Source of the DNA: Siphonodentalium dalli
Taxonomy: Eukaryota > Mollusca > Scaphopoda > Gadilida > Siphonodentaliidae
Length of the DNA stretch: 64,000 nucleotides
Assembly: GCA_032622095.1 (NCBI GenBank)
Contig: CP136068.1
Span: 48,042,443 to 48,106,442 of the forward strand
Direction of reading: 5' to 3'
Below are positions 1 to 11,292 of the stretch, piece after piece (within the stretch, counting starts at the first letter, position 1; each line of letters starts with the position of its first letter). The notes under the pieces were generated by a model. That model was not told the origin of the DNA. It saw only the letters and a list, made by a program, of their open reading frames with translations, and made no database searches. The position numbers and the translations under genes are program-made.

Positions 1-151
1 GTGACTAGGAAATGTATTTAAAACAATCAGTAACATATTATTCATGACTTAGGTCCAGTGTACCATTCTATGTGCATATATGATAGGATAGAACCACATT
101 TTTAAAGATTTCTCAAACTGTATACACGAGACAAGTACAGTATGATGCTAT

Positions 152-2529
152 ATGTTAATTATGACCTCCCCTTTATCATTCACACCGATGCCTCTGGAAT
201 TGGTTTGGGGGCTGTCCTCTACCAGCTGCAAGATGGCAGTGAGCGTGTGGTCGCATATGCCAGTCGGTGACTTAAGCCAAGTGAGAAGAACTACCCGGCT
301 CATAAGTTGGAATTTCTGTGCTTGAAGTGGGCTATAACAGACAAGTTCCATGATTACCTGTACGGAAACACCTTCAAGGTTGTGACAGACAACAATCCAC
401 TGTGCTATGTTTTGACTACTGCGAAGTTGGATGCAACAGGACACAGATGGGTCGCTAGCTTGGCAAATTACAACTTCCAGATCGAGTACCGAGCCGGACG
501 TCTTAACGGAGATGCCGATGGTCTGTCGCGGAAACCAATTATGTATCCAGATGTTATTAAAGCAGTTTGTCAAGCAGCATCTGTGAGTTTACCATTAGTG
601 GATAGTGTATCAGTTGTTTCTGCTCTCCCTTCGACCGGGGGGGGGGCGGAACATCGTGTGCATGATTCCATTAATTGGGAGTTCGAGAAGGAGGATCTTA
701 TGATAGGTAGAATAAGGCATCTGGTGAAGAAAGGCAAACACTTGAGTGAGGAGGAAATCAAGAAAGATTCACCTTTGGTAAGGACCTTTCTTCGGGACTG
801 GAACCAATTAAGTTTGAAGGAGGGTGTTCTATTCAGAGAGTCCCATATGGATGAAGAGGTTGTGATGCAGTTGGTTGTCCCTGATGCTTTTCGGTCAAGA
901 GCTCTGCAAGGAGTTCACAACGACGCAGGTCATCAGAGTCAAGATAAGTCAGTATGGCTAGCCAAACAGAGGTTCTACTGGCCTGGAATGGTGCGGGATA
1001 CTGAGAAGTTGGTACAGAACTGTGGAAGGTGCATTCGCCGTAAGAAGCCAGTAAGAGTGGCTGCGGAACTTGTTCCGATACAGACGTCGCGACCAATGGA
1101 ATTGGTTTGTATTGACTTCTTGAGTCTCGAGATGTCAAAAAGTGGGTTTGAAAATGTATTGCTCATTACCGATCATTTTACCCGCTATGCACAGGCCATT
1201 CCCTGTAAAAATCAAACAGCCCCTACTACTGCTAAAGCACTATATGAAAAATGTATTTGTTTTACAGCTTTCCCGAAAGATTACATAGTGACCAAGGAAG
1301 GAACTTTGAAAGTAATGTGATAAAGGAGTTGTGCAAGCTAGCTGGGATGAAAAAGAGCAGGACCACCCCATACCATCAAATGGGGAATGGATCCGTCGAA
1401 AGATTCAACCAGACTCTAATTAAAATGCTGGGAACATTAGACGAGGAACAGAAGGCAGATTGGAAGAGTTATGTTAGTCCAATGGTGCAGGCATACAATG
1501 CAACAAAGAGTGGGGCAACTGGATACTCTCCACATTTATTGATGTTTGGTTGGCATCCAAGAATTTCAATTGATGCGCTGTATAGTATTCAGTTGACAGA
1601 GAAGAAGCTGGACACAGTCGAGAGGATTATGTGAAGAAACTGAAGAAACGAATGGATTTTGCATACAATACAGCATTTGGTCGTGTTGATGCCAGAAATG
1701 AGAAGGTGAGGAAAGATATGACAGGAAGATCAGAGTCCAGGATGCAAAGATGGAAGTAGGTGATCGAGTTCTAGTTCGGAGAGTTGGTATAAAGGGAAAG
1801 CACAAGCTAGACGATAGATGGGAGAATGAGCCATACCAGATTGTTCGGATTCCAATGAAAGATATTCCTGTCTATCAGGTGGAGCCAGAATCAAAGAATG
1901 GTGTTTCAAGAATGCTTCATCGTAATAAGTTACTTCCATTCAACTTCATATCTGAGGAGATGGTTGATGAGACAAAAAGGTCCAGTTCTAAGAAGATATT
2001 TGTTAAGTCAGAGAATAAATTAGATGATAGTTCAGATTCTGATTTTGAGAGTGATTCTTGTGTGGACTATATGCACTCTCGTGTGAAGCGAGCGAGCAGG
2101 AATGCTCACTTTAATGATCCAGATTCACTTAATGAGTCTACCGATGTTAGTTATCGGGATAACTCATATAATACTTCTCCTTCAGAATTTAATTCTGGGA
2201 GCTCAGGTCACACTAAAAATAGTTCCACTTCTACCCCTGTATCTTCTACCTTCCCTCACTCCAGTACTCCAATTAATCCTGGAATAGATTCATCTCCAAA
2301 TTTCTCCTATAACACTCCTGTACCAGAAATTCAGTCCCGGCCTCAGAGGCAGAGGAGGGCACCAGATAGACTGGGATCTTGGGTTTGTAGTCAAGTTGCA
2401 GACACAACTGATTTGCCATTTTACAATTTAAGCAACGACCTGTATACATGTTGCTACTTTTGCAGCTACCGTGTTGCAAATTTGGACATGAAGCTTTTAT
2501 CAGCTCGTCAGTATTTTATAGTGCTGTAA
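152..2529 (+). pseudogene. Decayed Ty3/gypsy pol remnant: RNase H, integrase and C-terminal tail
   Basis: This is the 3' half of a Ty3/gypsy-type LTR retrotransposon pol gene. RNase H starts near 152 with the DAS motif (about 190) and continues through TDNNPL (about 388) to a typical end, DADGLSRKP (about 510-535). An integrase H2C2 zinc finger follows (about 915-1040; C-x2-C at CGRC). The integrase core has its first Asp in CIDFLS, the second in HSDQG (about 1281) and the Glu in SVERFNQT (about 1395). A GPY/F-like chromodomain-side module lies near 1800-1935 (DRWENEPYQI). The frame is broken by an in-frame TGA at 268-270, a shift near 1240-1260 inside the integrase core and another near 1620-1740. 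Reverse transcriptase, protease and gag are absent to the left, so the copy is 5' truncated. It cannot encode a working polyprotein. Confidence 0.9.
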
Positions 2530-2651
2530 TGGCTTTATTTCAGCATTTTAGATGATAATGGTGATATTGTCAGTGACAATGCCTATTCAACTGTAGATTT
2601 CACTTTTGCAGAAGGGTTATTTTCAGTTAATGTCAGGAGCCATTCTTCACC

Positions 2652-2664
2652 TGGAGGGGGTGAA
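2652..2664 (+). promoter_or_regulatory. Polypurine tract before the LTR
   Basis: A purine-rich run (TGGAGGGGGTGAA) directly precedes the TG start of the putative LTR. This is the expected site and composition for priming plus-strand DNA synthesis in LTR elements. The same run is found, reversed, beside the truncated LTR at 41180, which supports the boundary. Confidence 0.7.
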
Positions 2665-3117
2665 TGTTATAGGTGCCGTTTTTATCTGTTTTAGTAAACT
2701 GCTTCTCTTATGTATCATGACACTTGCGCGCGTCCTGCATTATTATTTCAGCATGTTATGGGTTAACTGAAATGTGTGTCAGTGTGTATGCGCGTGAGAG
2801 TGAGCATGGATGATTGTGTCACCTGCACACTGATTAGCACTCACCTGTTACTGGCGGGAAAATTACCGCGGTCCGGGGGTCATTGAGTAATTAGTTTTTG
2901 AAATAGACAGACGCACAATATTGATTTACGCGTTTGAGATTATATGATTAAATATGAAATGCGAATTTCATTTTTAAGGATTATCTTTTATATGTGGTTT
3001 ATTATATTGGCTGTGCTGTGATAATTATGTTGAAGTTTTTACGTTTTTAAATACACTTTATCGACCCAATTACTTTGTTGTTGGACTCTACGAATTCTTA
3101 GATCCAACGTATTCACA
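2665..3117 (+). repeat. Putative 3' LTR of the gypsy element
   Basis: The segment starts TGTTATAGGT right after the polypurine tract and is about 450 bp. A CA end fits near 3117, but no second full LTR exists here to fix that edge. The first ~120 nt recur in reverse at about 41058-41180, next to the same internal flank, which shows that the left boundary is real. The right boundary is inferred from the TG...CA rule. Confidence 0.6.
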
Positions 3118-4660
3118 AAAATGACACAAACCGGTTCAATGTATGCTTATGACATACCACATACCAGTAATGCAGATATAACAAAATCTGCCACAAAGGC
3201 TTCCAGTCCAGCCATGCACAGTTCAATGCAGATAAATCAGTTTAGTGCATGAAATTAAAGCTTGGAACCTCTACAGAATTGAATGCGTGTTCCTGAACAG
3301 AATAATAGTGTTCACATGCATTTATAAAGGGGAAAATACATAGCAATATATATGCATAGATATAATATGGACTATATTTTGTCTTGGGAATACATAGTGT
3401 GCTGGAAAATATAGGGTTTTTTTTAATTCGCACAATAATCAGATAAAATGTGTTCACACCGAATGTATCGTTACAATATTATTAAGGCCACTTAACATAA
3501 CCCTAGTTTTGTTCATGTATTTGATATCCATCCGCCGTGTTTGGGCTTCAGTCACAGAAAACTGCATGTCTATTAGACTTATGTCTATTTTCCAACTATT
3601 CAATTAATGTTTAGTTCATAAAAATCAATTTGGCACGTGTTGCGATAATAATAACAGGTGGCAAACAGAAACTATGTCACGACTGCGATTCAGAAAAATG
3701 CCTGTTTTCACCCTTGTTTGTTGTTAAATTACGCCTACATTTGACCCAAAGTTGAAAGAAATACGGGATATTTTATTTCGCTGAAATTTCAGGACCAGAA
3801 GCAGCATACGTGAAATCTGATAACATATTCGGTTTGGCTGAGGGGGTGGGAGGTGTATACTGAAAACATTAGTTACTTAAACGTACCAACACGTTTCTGA
3901 AAGTGGAACACAACGCAAAATAAAGACCATGAATACTTGGGCAAGTCACGTAGAATCACATTATTGTCAATTTCAACCATGTGTGTTTCCCCGATTACCC
4001 CATTCAGGTTGCAACCACTTATCTGTCGTTTTCTGACATCAACATGGCCTCGTACTCCAATTATGCACATTAACACGGAACATTTGCAGCTCAGCCACAA
4101 AAAGACAACTCTTCGAACAACAATTCTCTATCAATGGAATTCGTTTTCATCAAACGGTTAAATTATCTGGCTTAACTAATACACGTTCGTCGTATGTGTA
4201 CTTACGTTAGATGATAATCTCCATTTAACCGTACAGTCTGTTAGCCGCATTATAATACTAACCGTTTATAAAACATTTATCTAGTGTTTCCGGGAGTTTC
4301 CCTCACAATTGTTAAGACTCGATGATTGTATGCGAATTCGGAATGCTGCAGTTTTCACAATTGCCAGCAATAATCTTTAGATGAATAGTGTGTGTAATTG
4401 AATTTTCCGATTTGATTATTCATTACATTTCACATTTTCTTTTTATTTGGTTCGAGTCGGGGGTAAAAGTGCATAATTTCAAAATGGTAGTTACTAGCCT
4501 GATATAAGAACACATTCCGGCTTAGTGACCTGGTATAGCACCAGTCAGAAGAAGTGGTATATTGAGGCGCGCATTTATTGTGATATTGAGCGCGCTTATA
4601 ATTTCGAAAAAAGACGAGATTGTTTTGCAATATATAGCAAAAATCTGTCGCGCTTATTAT
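3118..4660. other. No gene seen
   Basis: AT-rich sequence between the gypsy LTR and the tandem upstream repeats. The only ORFs are short (under 105 codons), carry no domain motif and overlap one another on both strands. No repeat family recognised elsewhere in the window was found here. Confidence 0.5.
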
Positions 4661-4669
4661 TGCGAAATT

Positions 4670-5530
4670 GAACGGCCCGTTTGACCAGGGAGGGCAGGCT
4701 GCACAAAGGCCCTCGAATGGAGCCTGTTTCAGCAAGTAATAATTAAATTATCTTTTAGAAAACAGGATGTTGTTAGTTTTGTGGGTGAAAGATCGCAGAG
4801 GGTTATAGTCACCGGGAAGTCACGTATACACCACCCGAACGATTAACATAAATTAAAAAAATCAACATTAAAAGTGAGCTCGCAACTTTAAGAAACGCAT
4901 CGCGATTGACATAATGGGAACCGCGCGGTCGTCTATAATTGGCACGTGTTCGGCGCTTACTTGTTGAGCTTATTGGTTACAGTCGACGTACATTACTTAA
5001 TATTGTGTTGGATTATCTATGTCTGCTTAATGAAGCTCGAACCTTTTCTTTACTAATGGATTATCGAATCACAATGATGCTACGAATACATTGGAACGGT
5101 ATATTATTCATTGGGGGTGATAACAAAAGCAGAAGCAAACAGAAGATAAGATAGTGCAGAAGAATTCCTCTCCATTTGAGAGAAATGTTGAGATAGTAAG
5201 TTCAAAAGCTATCAATGTGTACTCCGTAAACTAATGGTTAATATTCAACAACTGTAATCAGAGTGCTGCAAAGAGTCCCGACACAATGCTACCTATCTTA
5301 TCAACCCATATTTGCACGAGGGATAGATAATGCATATACACCTGAACAGCACTTGTGTGGTTTATCAGTGTTCTTACTTCGATTTTGTTGGGATATCAAC
5401 ACACACGAGAGTCTCTATAAGTTTATCTGGTTGCCTGTTCGCGATTTTTCTCACAGACCCTTGCGTCGATTTCAGCCATATTTGGTGACGGGACTCGGGA
5501 TACCCCGGTGGATGTTATAACGGCGTTAGT
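4670..5530 (+). repeat. Upstream repeat unit, copy 1 of 3
   Basis: First of three tandem copies of a segment that also lies upstream of lectin gene 1 (third copy, about 7240-8000) and lectin gene 2 (about 37376-37780). Shared landmarks are GACCAGGGAGGGCAGGCTG (about 4683), AAACGCATCGCGATTGACAT (about 4893), the run from about 5025 to 5065, and GATTTTGTTGGGATATCAAC (about 5382). The last ~120 nt include GACGGGACTCGGGATACC, a phrase found also at about 34322. ORFs of up to 85 codons in it are conserved only because the DNA is duplicated. Confidence 0.75.
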
Positions 5531-5647
5531 TGTTCATAATGTTGAATTAAAACAAATTATTTAAAAACAGAAATGTTGTTAGAGCAAGTGGTTCAATCTA
5601 AACACAACAATTCAATCAAAAAAATACTTCAAATATCTGTGTTTTAA

Positions 5648-6141
5648 AGGCACGGTTGGCCTTAATTGTCGAAACTATTCATATGTGTTCCAAACACCGT
5701 AAACAGAAAAACATTAAAACGCATACAGTTTCGTCCACATATACCATGACCATCGCGTAAGCAGCATGTTATCATAAAGACCTAGCATATTTTACCTAAG
5801 CAAGAGCCCGATTGTGTTACAGAACACAGCATAATGCTACTGGCTAATCACACCCAAATGGCATTAACGCTCTTTATTAGCTCCCTATCAGGAATTCACC
5901 AACAAATAACGCTCTTTATGTTTACCATCATAATACAAACAAACGCCAGAAAAATAACTTTTTATGCTTTTGTTTACATAACAATGGTCAAACACATGAC
6001 AATAACATACTGTTTATGCGATATTTCTTATTTGTATACGGACAAAGTCTGTCTACATTTTGATGTTCTTTCTGTTTGTGTCGGTTTCTGACGTGTGGAA
6101 ATATTTTCACAGGATACCCACCGCCAAGGCCAAGTGTACCT
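5648..6141 (-). mobile_element. 494-bp MITE with TTAA target duplication, copy A
   Basis: A short non-autonomous DNA transposon. The left end AGGCACGGTTGGCCTT is mirrored at the right end (AAGGCCAAGTGTACCT), and TTAA flanks both sides (5644-5647 and 6142-6145). The neighbouring tandem repeat copy has the uninterrupted site at about 7211 (GTGTTTTAAATCAAAATG), so excision of the 494 bp plus one TTAA gives the empty site exactly. A second copy in the opposite orientation is at 11796-12288. TTAA duplication is typical of piggyBac-type transposases, but the ends do not look like canonical piggyBac ends and no transposase is present. Confidence 0.88.
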
Positions 6142-6159
6142 TTAAATCAAAATGTTAAA

Positions 6160-7130
6160 TAAATCAAACTGTGCGCGATGCACACAAATGGACCTCTGCC
6201 TAATAAAGCTTCTATTTAATATCAAACTGAGCAGCGGGCCCATTTGACCAGGGAGGGCAGGCTGAATAAAGGTCCTCGAATGGAGCCTGTTTCAGCAAGT
6301 AATAATTCAATTCGCTTTTTAGAAACCAGGATGTTGTCAGTTTTGCGGGTGAAAGAACAACACCACAAAGGGTTATAGTCACAGGGAAGTCAAGTATACA
6401 CCACACGGGCGATTACAATATAAATAAAAAATCAACATTAAAAGTGAGTTTGCAACTTTAAGAAACGCATCGCGATTGACATAATGGGAACCGCGTGGTC
6501 GTCTATAATTTGCACGTGTTCGGCGCTTACTTGTTGAGCTTATTGGTTACAGTCGACGTACATTACTTAATATTGTGTTGGATTATCTATGTCTGCTTAA
6601 TGAAGCTCGAACCTTTTCTTTACTAATGGATTATCGCATCACAATGATGCTACGAATACATTGGAACGGTATATTATTCATTGGGGGTGATAACAACAGC
6701 AGAAGCAAACAGAAGATAAGATAATGCAGTGCAGAAGAATTCCTCTACATTTGAGAGAAATGTTGAGATAGTAAGTTCAAAAGCTATCAATGTGTACTCC
6801 GTAAACTAATGGTTAATATTCAACAACTGTAATCAGAGTGCTGCAAAGAGTCCCGACACAATGCGGCCTATGTTGGCAATCCTATTTATACGAAGGATTT
6901 ATAATGCATATACACCTGAACAACACTTGTGTGGTTTAGCAGTGTTCTTACTTCGATTTTGTTGGGATATCAACACACACGAGAGTCTCTATAAGTTTAT
7001 CTGGTTGCCTGTTCGCGATTTTTCTCACAGAGTCTTGCATCGATTTCAGCCATATTTGGTGACGGGACTCGGGATACCGTTGTGGATGTTATAACGGTGT
7101 TCGTTTTTTTTCTTCAAAATGTTGAATTAA
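6160..7130 (+). repeat. Upstream repeat unit, copy 2 of 3
   Basis: Second tandem copy of the lectin upstream segment, nearly identical to copy 1 over about 4860-5530 (the anchor AAACGCATCGCGATTGACAT recurs at about 6463). It holds the same GACCAGGGAGGGCAGGCTG block at about 6246 and the same end at about 7055-7094. A 77-codon ORF (6861-7094) parallels the 85-codon ORF of copy 1 and has no recognisable domain. Confidence 0.75.
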
Positions 7131-7204
7131 ACAATATATTTAAATACAGAAATGTTGTTAGAGCAAGTGGTTCGATCTAAACACAACAATTCAATTAAAA
7201 AAAA

Positions 7205-8000
7205 CTTCAAATATGTGTGTTTTAAATCAAAATGTTAAATAAATCAAACTGTGCGCGAAGCACACAAATGGACCTCTGCCTAATAAAGCTTCTATTTAAT
7301 ATCAAACTGAGCAGCGGGCCCATTTGACCAGGGAGGGCAGGCTGGAAAAAGGTCCTCGAATGGAGCCTGTCTCAGCAAGTAATAATTCAATTCGCTTTTT
7401 AGAATCCAGGATGTTGTCAGTTTTGCAGGTGAAAGAACAACATCGCAGAGGGTTATAGTCACCGGGAAGTCACGTATACACCACACGGGCGATTACAATA
7501 TAAATCAACATTAAAAGTTAGCTCGCAACTTTAAGAAACGCATCGCGATTGACATAATGGGAGTCTATAATTTGCACGTCTTCAACGCTTACTTGTTGAG
7601 CTTATTGGTTACAGTCGACGTACATTACTTAATATTTTGTTGGATTCGCTATGCCTGCTTATTGAAGCTTCAACCGTTTTTTTTTACTAAATGTATTCTT
7701 CCATCATAATTATGTTAAAGAATACATTGGAATGGTCTATTATTCATTGGGAGTGATTTTTAGGCAATAACATCAGAAGAAAACAGATGAGAAGACAATG
7801 CAGTGCAGAAGAATTCCTCTCCATCTGATTGTAAGTTCCAAAGATATCAATGTGTATTCAGTAAACTAATGGTTAGTAATCAAGAACTATCATCAGAGTG
7901 TTACAAGTAGTCCCTACACAATGATGCCTATAATAGAGTAGCTAATTCTTATAAACCTGAACAACGCTTGTGTAATGAAGAACGTTTCTTACTTCGATTT
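7205..8000 (+). repeat. Upstream repeat unit, copy 3 of 3
   Basis: Third and more diverged copy, continuing into the sequence just upstream of lectin gene 1. It carries the empty site for the TTAA MITE at about 7211 and the GACCAGGGAGGGCAGGCTG block at about 7326. From about 7640 it matches the sequence starting at 37376 upstream of gene 2, which marks the left part of the large segmental duplication. Confidence 0.7.
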
Positions 8001-8709
8001 TGTTGGGATATCAAAATATTAGAGAGTCTCGCTGGAACTTCGAGAAGACTCGAAAGTGTATGAAAGTTATAGATGTATCCGCTTCACACGAGCGTTCTGA
8101 TGTGTTTAGGTAAAGAACGCGCTATTTTTCTGAGATTAAAGGAAATCATTGTTTTCGAATCGATTCCTTTGACCCAAGATATGGAGAAGTAGTCACACGC
8201 ACAACTGAATCGATGCCATTTGTGGGTAGTTTGGCTCGAACATCAGGTAACTCAACAAGACGGGAACTTTCGATGCAACGCCTTGGTGAAGACTAGTTGT
8301 CTCTTAGAGTCTTAATTATTCAGTCCGTGTCACTTCGGACATCTATAACTCGGACATAGATATAGTTATTGTTGTAAAGATTGCAATATCATATAGTGAC
8401 AGACCAACATGTCTATATAGTGTGTCTTATTTTCAAGCTGATATTGTACTGGATACGGAATGCAGTGGCCTTGGTGAAAGTGATACATGTATGTAATTTG
8501 GACGCATGCACGAAAATAGTGGTGTAACACACACTGGTGATATATTCATTTACCCGAAAGAGAAAAAAAGAAAAGAAAGCATAATTGCTTTTATTGGAAG
8601 ATCGTTATCCGTTACCGTTAACCTGGTTATTGTTTAAACACTGAGGAAACATATCGCACGTGACTGACTTTGTGGCTGCGCATGCATGGGAAGAATCAGT
8701 TGCAACGTA
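8001..8709 (+). promoter_or_regulatory. Proximal upstream region and leader of lectin gene 1
   Basis: About 700 bp before the first coding exon, matched by about 37780-38440 before gene 2 (for example TCAGTCCGTGTCACTTCGG at about 8320 and about 38056). It is non-coding on both strands apart from short shadow ORFs. Conservation between the duplicates reflects duplication and does not show function. No clear TATA box or initiator could be assigned by eye. Confidence 0.35.
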
Positions 8710-9030
8710 ATGTTTGAAATATTACAAATATGTTTATGTGTTTGGCTTCTCACAGCGAGCCTGATGATCGAAACTGTAATGTCGTATCATCTACCAAATT
8801 TCGAAAACCATTGCTCAAGTTGTCCAAGTGGTCTGCATCAAGTATTCTTTAAATTTAACACCAAAAACATACTACAATGTCATCAAGCCTGTGTGAATCA
8901 TAGGCTCTGCAAGTCAATGGATTTCAACGTGCAGAGTAGAGAGTGTGTTTTCCTTGACTCCCCTCGCATGAGTTGGAGTTTCCAAGATGATTCACCATGG
9001 CGACATGCTGATGTGCCAATACAACAAGAG
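8710..9030 (+). CDS. PAN/CTLD secreted lectin-like gene 1, exon 1 (signal peptide and PAN domain)
   Basis: First coding exon, 107 codons. Residues 1-25 form a hydrophobic signal peptide (MFEILQICLCVWLLT...). Residues 35-83 form a PAN/apple-like module with cysteines at 35, 38, 57, 61, 67 and 79; the core LQCHQACVNHRLCKSMDF matches the usual C-x3-C-x5-C-x-S pattern. The exon ends GAG|GTAAGG at 9030/9031, phase 0. I prefer the ATG at 8710 over the in-frame one at 8686 because it aligns with the gene 2 start, and the upstream codons are not conserved. PAN modules bind protein or carbohydrate; the partner here is unknown. The next exon is 4.7 kb away. Confidence 0.82.
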
Positions 9031-9702
9031 GTAAGGGGAATTTAACCTTTCTTTTACGAAATGAATTTTCCCATTCATTCATGGAAGCGTGCATTGGAAA
9101 AGCTTATTATTCATCTCCTGGGTGGTCGGGGAAAAGAAGCAGGAAATACAAATACAGAATGAGTGTTATTTTATTGGATGGAAATATTCATATAGTAAGC
9201 TAAAACCCGATGTCTTTTGTATAACTTATTATCTGAACATTTCCTATCGGAACTGTCCGTCAATGAGTATATAGAAAAGCAATGGTTATGCCGATGTTTC
9301 ATGTATAAATACCTGAATAACATTCACATCTATGGAACGCATGTGTGAGTAGTATTTGATTGATGTAATTACAAAAATAGCATTATACTCAGTATTGTTT
9401 TTTTCATAGGGCCGCATAGAGCTGAACAAGTTTGACACGGTTTACAGTATAATGCATGTACGTTACTCTACCTTTACTGATCGAATGTCAAGATAAAAAA
9501 TACTATGTGGAAAAATAGAGTCTCCTAATTACATAGAATTGTATATAAACGATGAAAATCGTGGCATCTTCACTGTTGATAATTATACCTGTATTTTGTT
9601 GGTTCGGTTACATACATTTATATACACGTGCACTACTACTCCACTCGTACACCAACATACCCTCACGCAAATACGCACACAATTAACCGATAATGTCAAT
9701 AT

Positions 9703-9960
9703 GTTCATACTATGATTATTTTATTCTGAAAAAAGCAGATAATCGACGCACACGCCTTATTCTGTTTTATGGCGCGGGCCACAGCGAAAACACGTGTTAA
9801 AGTTCGTTCACATGAAAAGTCGCGAGTTGGCTTTGTTGTGTCATTGTCAGCGCATATTCTACATAGAAGCGCCTCGTTATGTGTCGATAAATGAGACGAT
9901 TCTAAGCACTTTATCTACCTAAACACTTATATCATAAGCAGATAATGTGCGGGTAATTTG
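9703..9960 (+). repeat. Dispersed repeat family D (CACATTATCTGC ends)
   Basis: In intron 1 of gene 1. It shares phrases such as ATTCTGAAA..AGCAGAT, TTTTATGGCGCGGGCCACAG, CGCGAGTTGGCTT and a terminal GCAGATAATGTGCGGG with copies at about 29447-29730, 30405-30600, 33850-34030 and 61157-61440 and one at the window end. Several copies begin and end with near-inverted GCACATAATSTGC-type termini, so a non-autonomous DNA transposon is likely. Confidence 0.6.
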
Positions 9961-10059
9961 AGAGAACACGCCACGTACAAACCACTTTCAAGGTATCATT
10001 CTAATCACAGTAATGTTTCACCTTTATCAGGACGCAATGACCAAAATAGGAAAATAGTA

Positions 10060-10460
10060 AAAAAAATATATCATTATAAAGACCCCTATATACCTTTAAC
10101 GTACAAATATAAAGACCCCCCATATACCATTCACACTAATATTCAGAGCAACATATACATCTAGCAACTAAAATAATAATATAGAGACCCACACATAGCC
10201 TTAAAATACCAAAAACGACCTCAATATGAATATATCCTTAAAATACTAACATAAAGACCACCGTGTGCCATTCAACTACTAATATAAAGACCCCCATATG
10301 GTCTTAAGACTTTCACTGCCGGTGCCCATTCGGTTGTGCAGAACGTACAAGATAACACCTAGTCAGTAGTGAGAGTGTTATAATACTAATATAAAGATTC
10401 CCATATATCCTAAACAATTAATATACAGACCCATATAGCCTTAAAATACGTACCAAGGCC
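10060..10460 (+). repeat. Irregular tandem repeat, about 34-bp unit
   Basis: Degenerate repeats of a unit like ATATAAAGACCCCCATATA followed by CCTTAAAATACTA, with one non-repeat interruption at about 10305-10375. Intron 1 of gene 1. No coding content. Confidence 0.6.
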
Positions 10461-11292
10461 ATCGATATTTTAACAAATCGTCGCATCAGACGTCGCATTA
10501 TGTCGTAACTCACATTTTCAACTTTCCGAGAAAATGAAGGTTGAAGTTTTCAGACAACATTTTTCATAATGTTGACAAAGCATTATGTATTGTTGTATTA
10601 ATCTCAATGAAAACTGGCATTATCTGTCCACTTAACCACATATTTGTTCTGTTTACTCCCTCGTTTTCTTTTAAAAAGCAATAACTTTTTTGGAGATACG
10701 ATCTTTTGCGTACGCCAACGACGATTGGTTTCCGTGCTATAAGGAAGTTGTGCTAATAAATACAGATTAAGCTAAATGTGGTGACAATCGCATGTGTCTA
10801 TGAACTAAAATGTGCCTATTCTACATTATGAATATTCACTCATGTGCATCATCATACAGAAATTTGTGGAACTATCACAAAATTTAAATCACCAAATGAT
10901 CACGTGACCAACATGGAGATACGACCATATAGCACACATTTGAGAATTTACAAACACAAAACAGAAGTCACGTGGACAACTTGAAGCATCCGATTGGCTG
11001 ATGTTGGACATACGACCTTATAGCACGAATAATTGTGAAAATCGTTGGAGATACGACATATGTGTCACTGGTTTGTCGGAATATTTGCCATCCAATGCAA
11101 AAACAGTTTGGCCCATCGGATTGGATTTATTCTCCCGATTCGAATGATATCAAATACTCATTTCCAACCAAAATGGAGTTACGACCTTGTAGTTCTGATG
11201 CGACGAAATATTGAGTAAATGTTAGTTATCACATTAAAGGACTCACAAATAGTGCTCTTCAATGGTCCAAGCCGACGAAAGCAAGGCTACAC

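Noticed and set aside
5263-7094. Similar 77-85-codon ORFs in the tandem upstream copies, suggesting a small gene family
   Set aside because: Similarity extends equally through non-coding flanks, and the third copy does not keep the frame.
9089-9274. ORF just after exon 1 of gene 1, as possible extra exon
   Set aside because: The corresponding region of gene 2 (about 38800-38990) does not keep the frame, and the donor at 9031 already continues correctly into exon 2.
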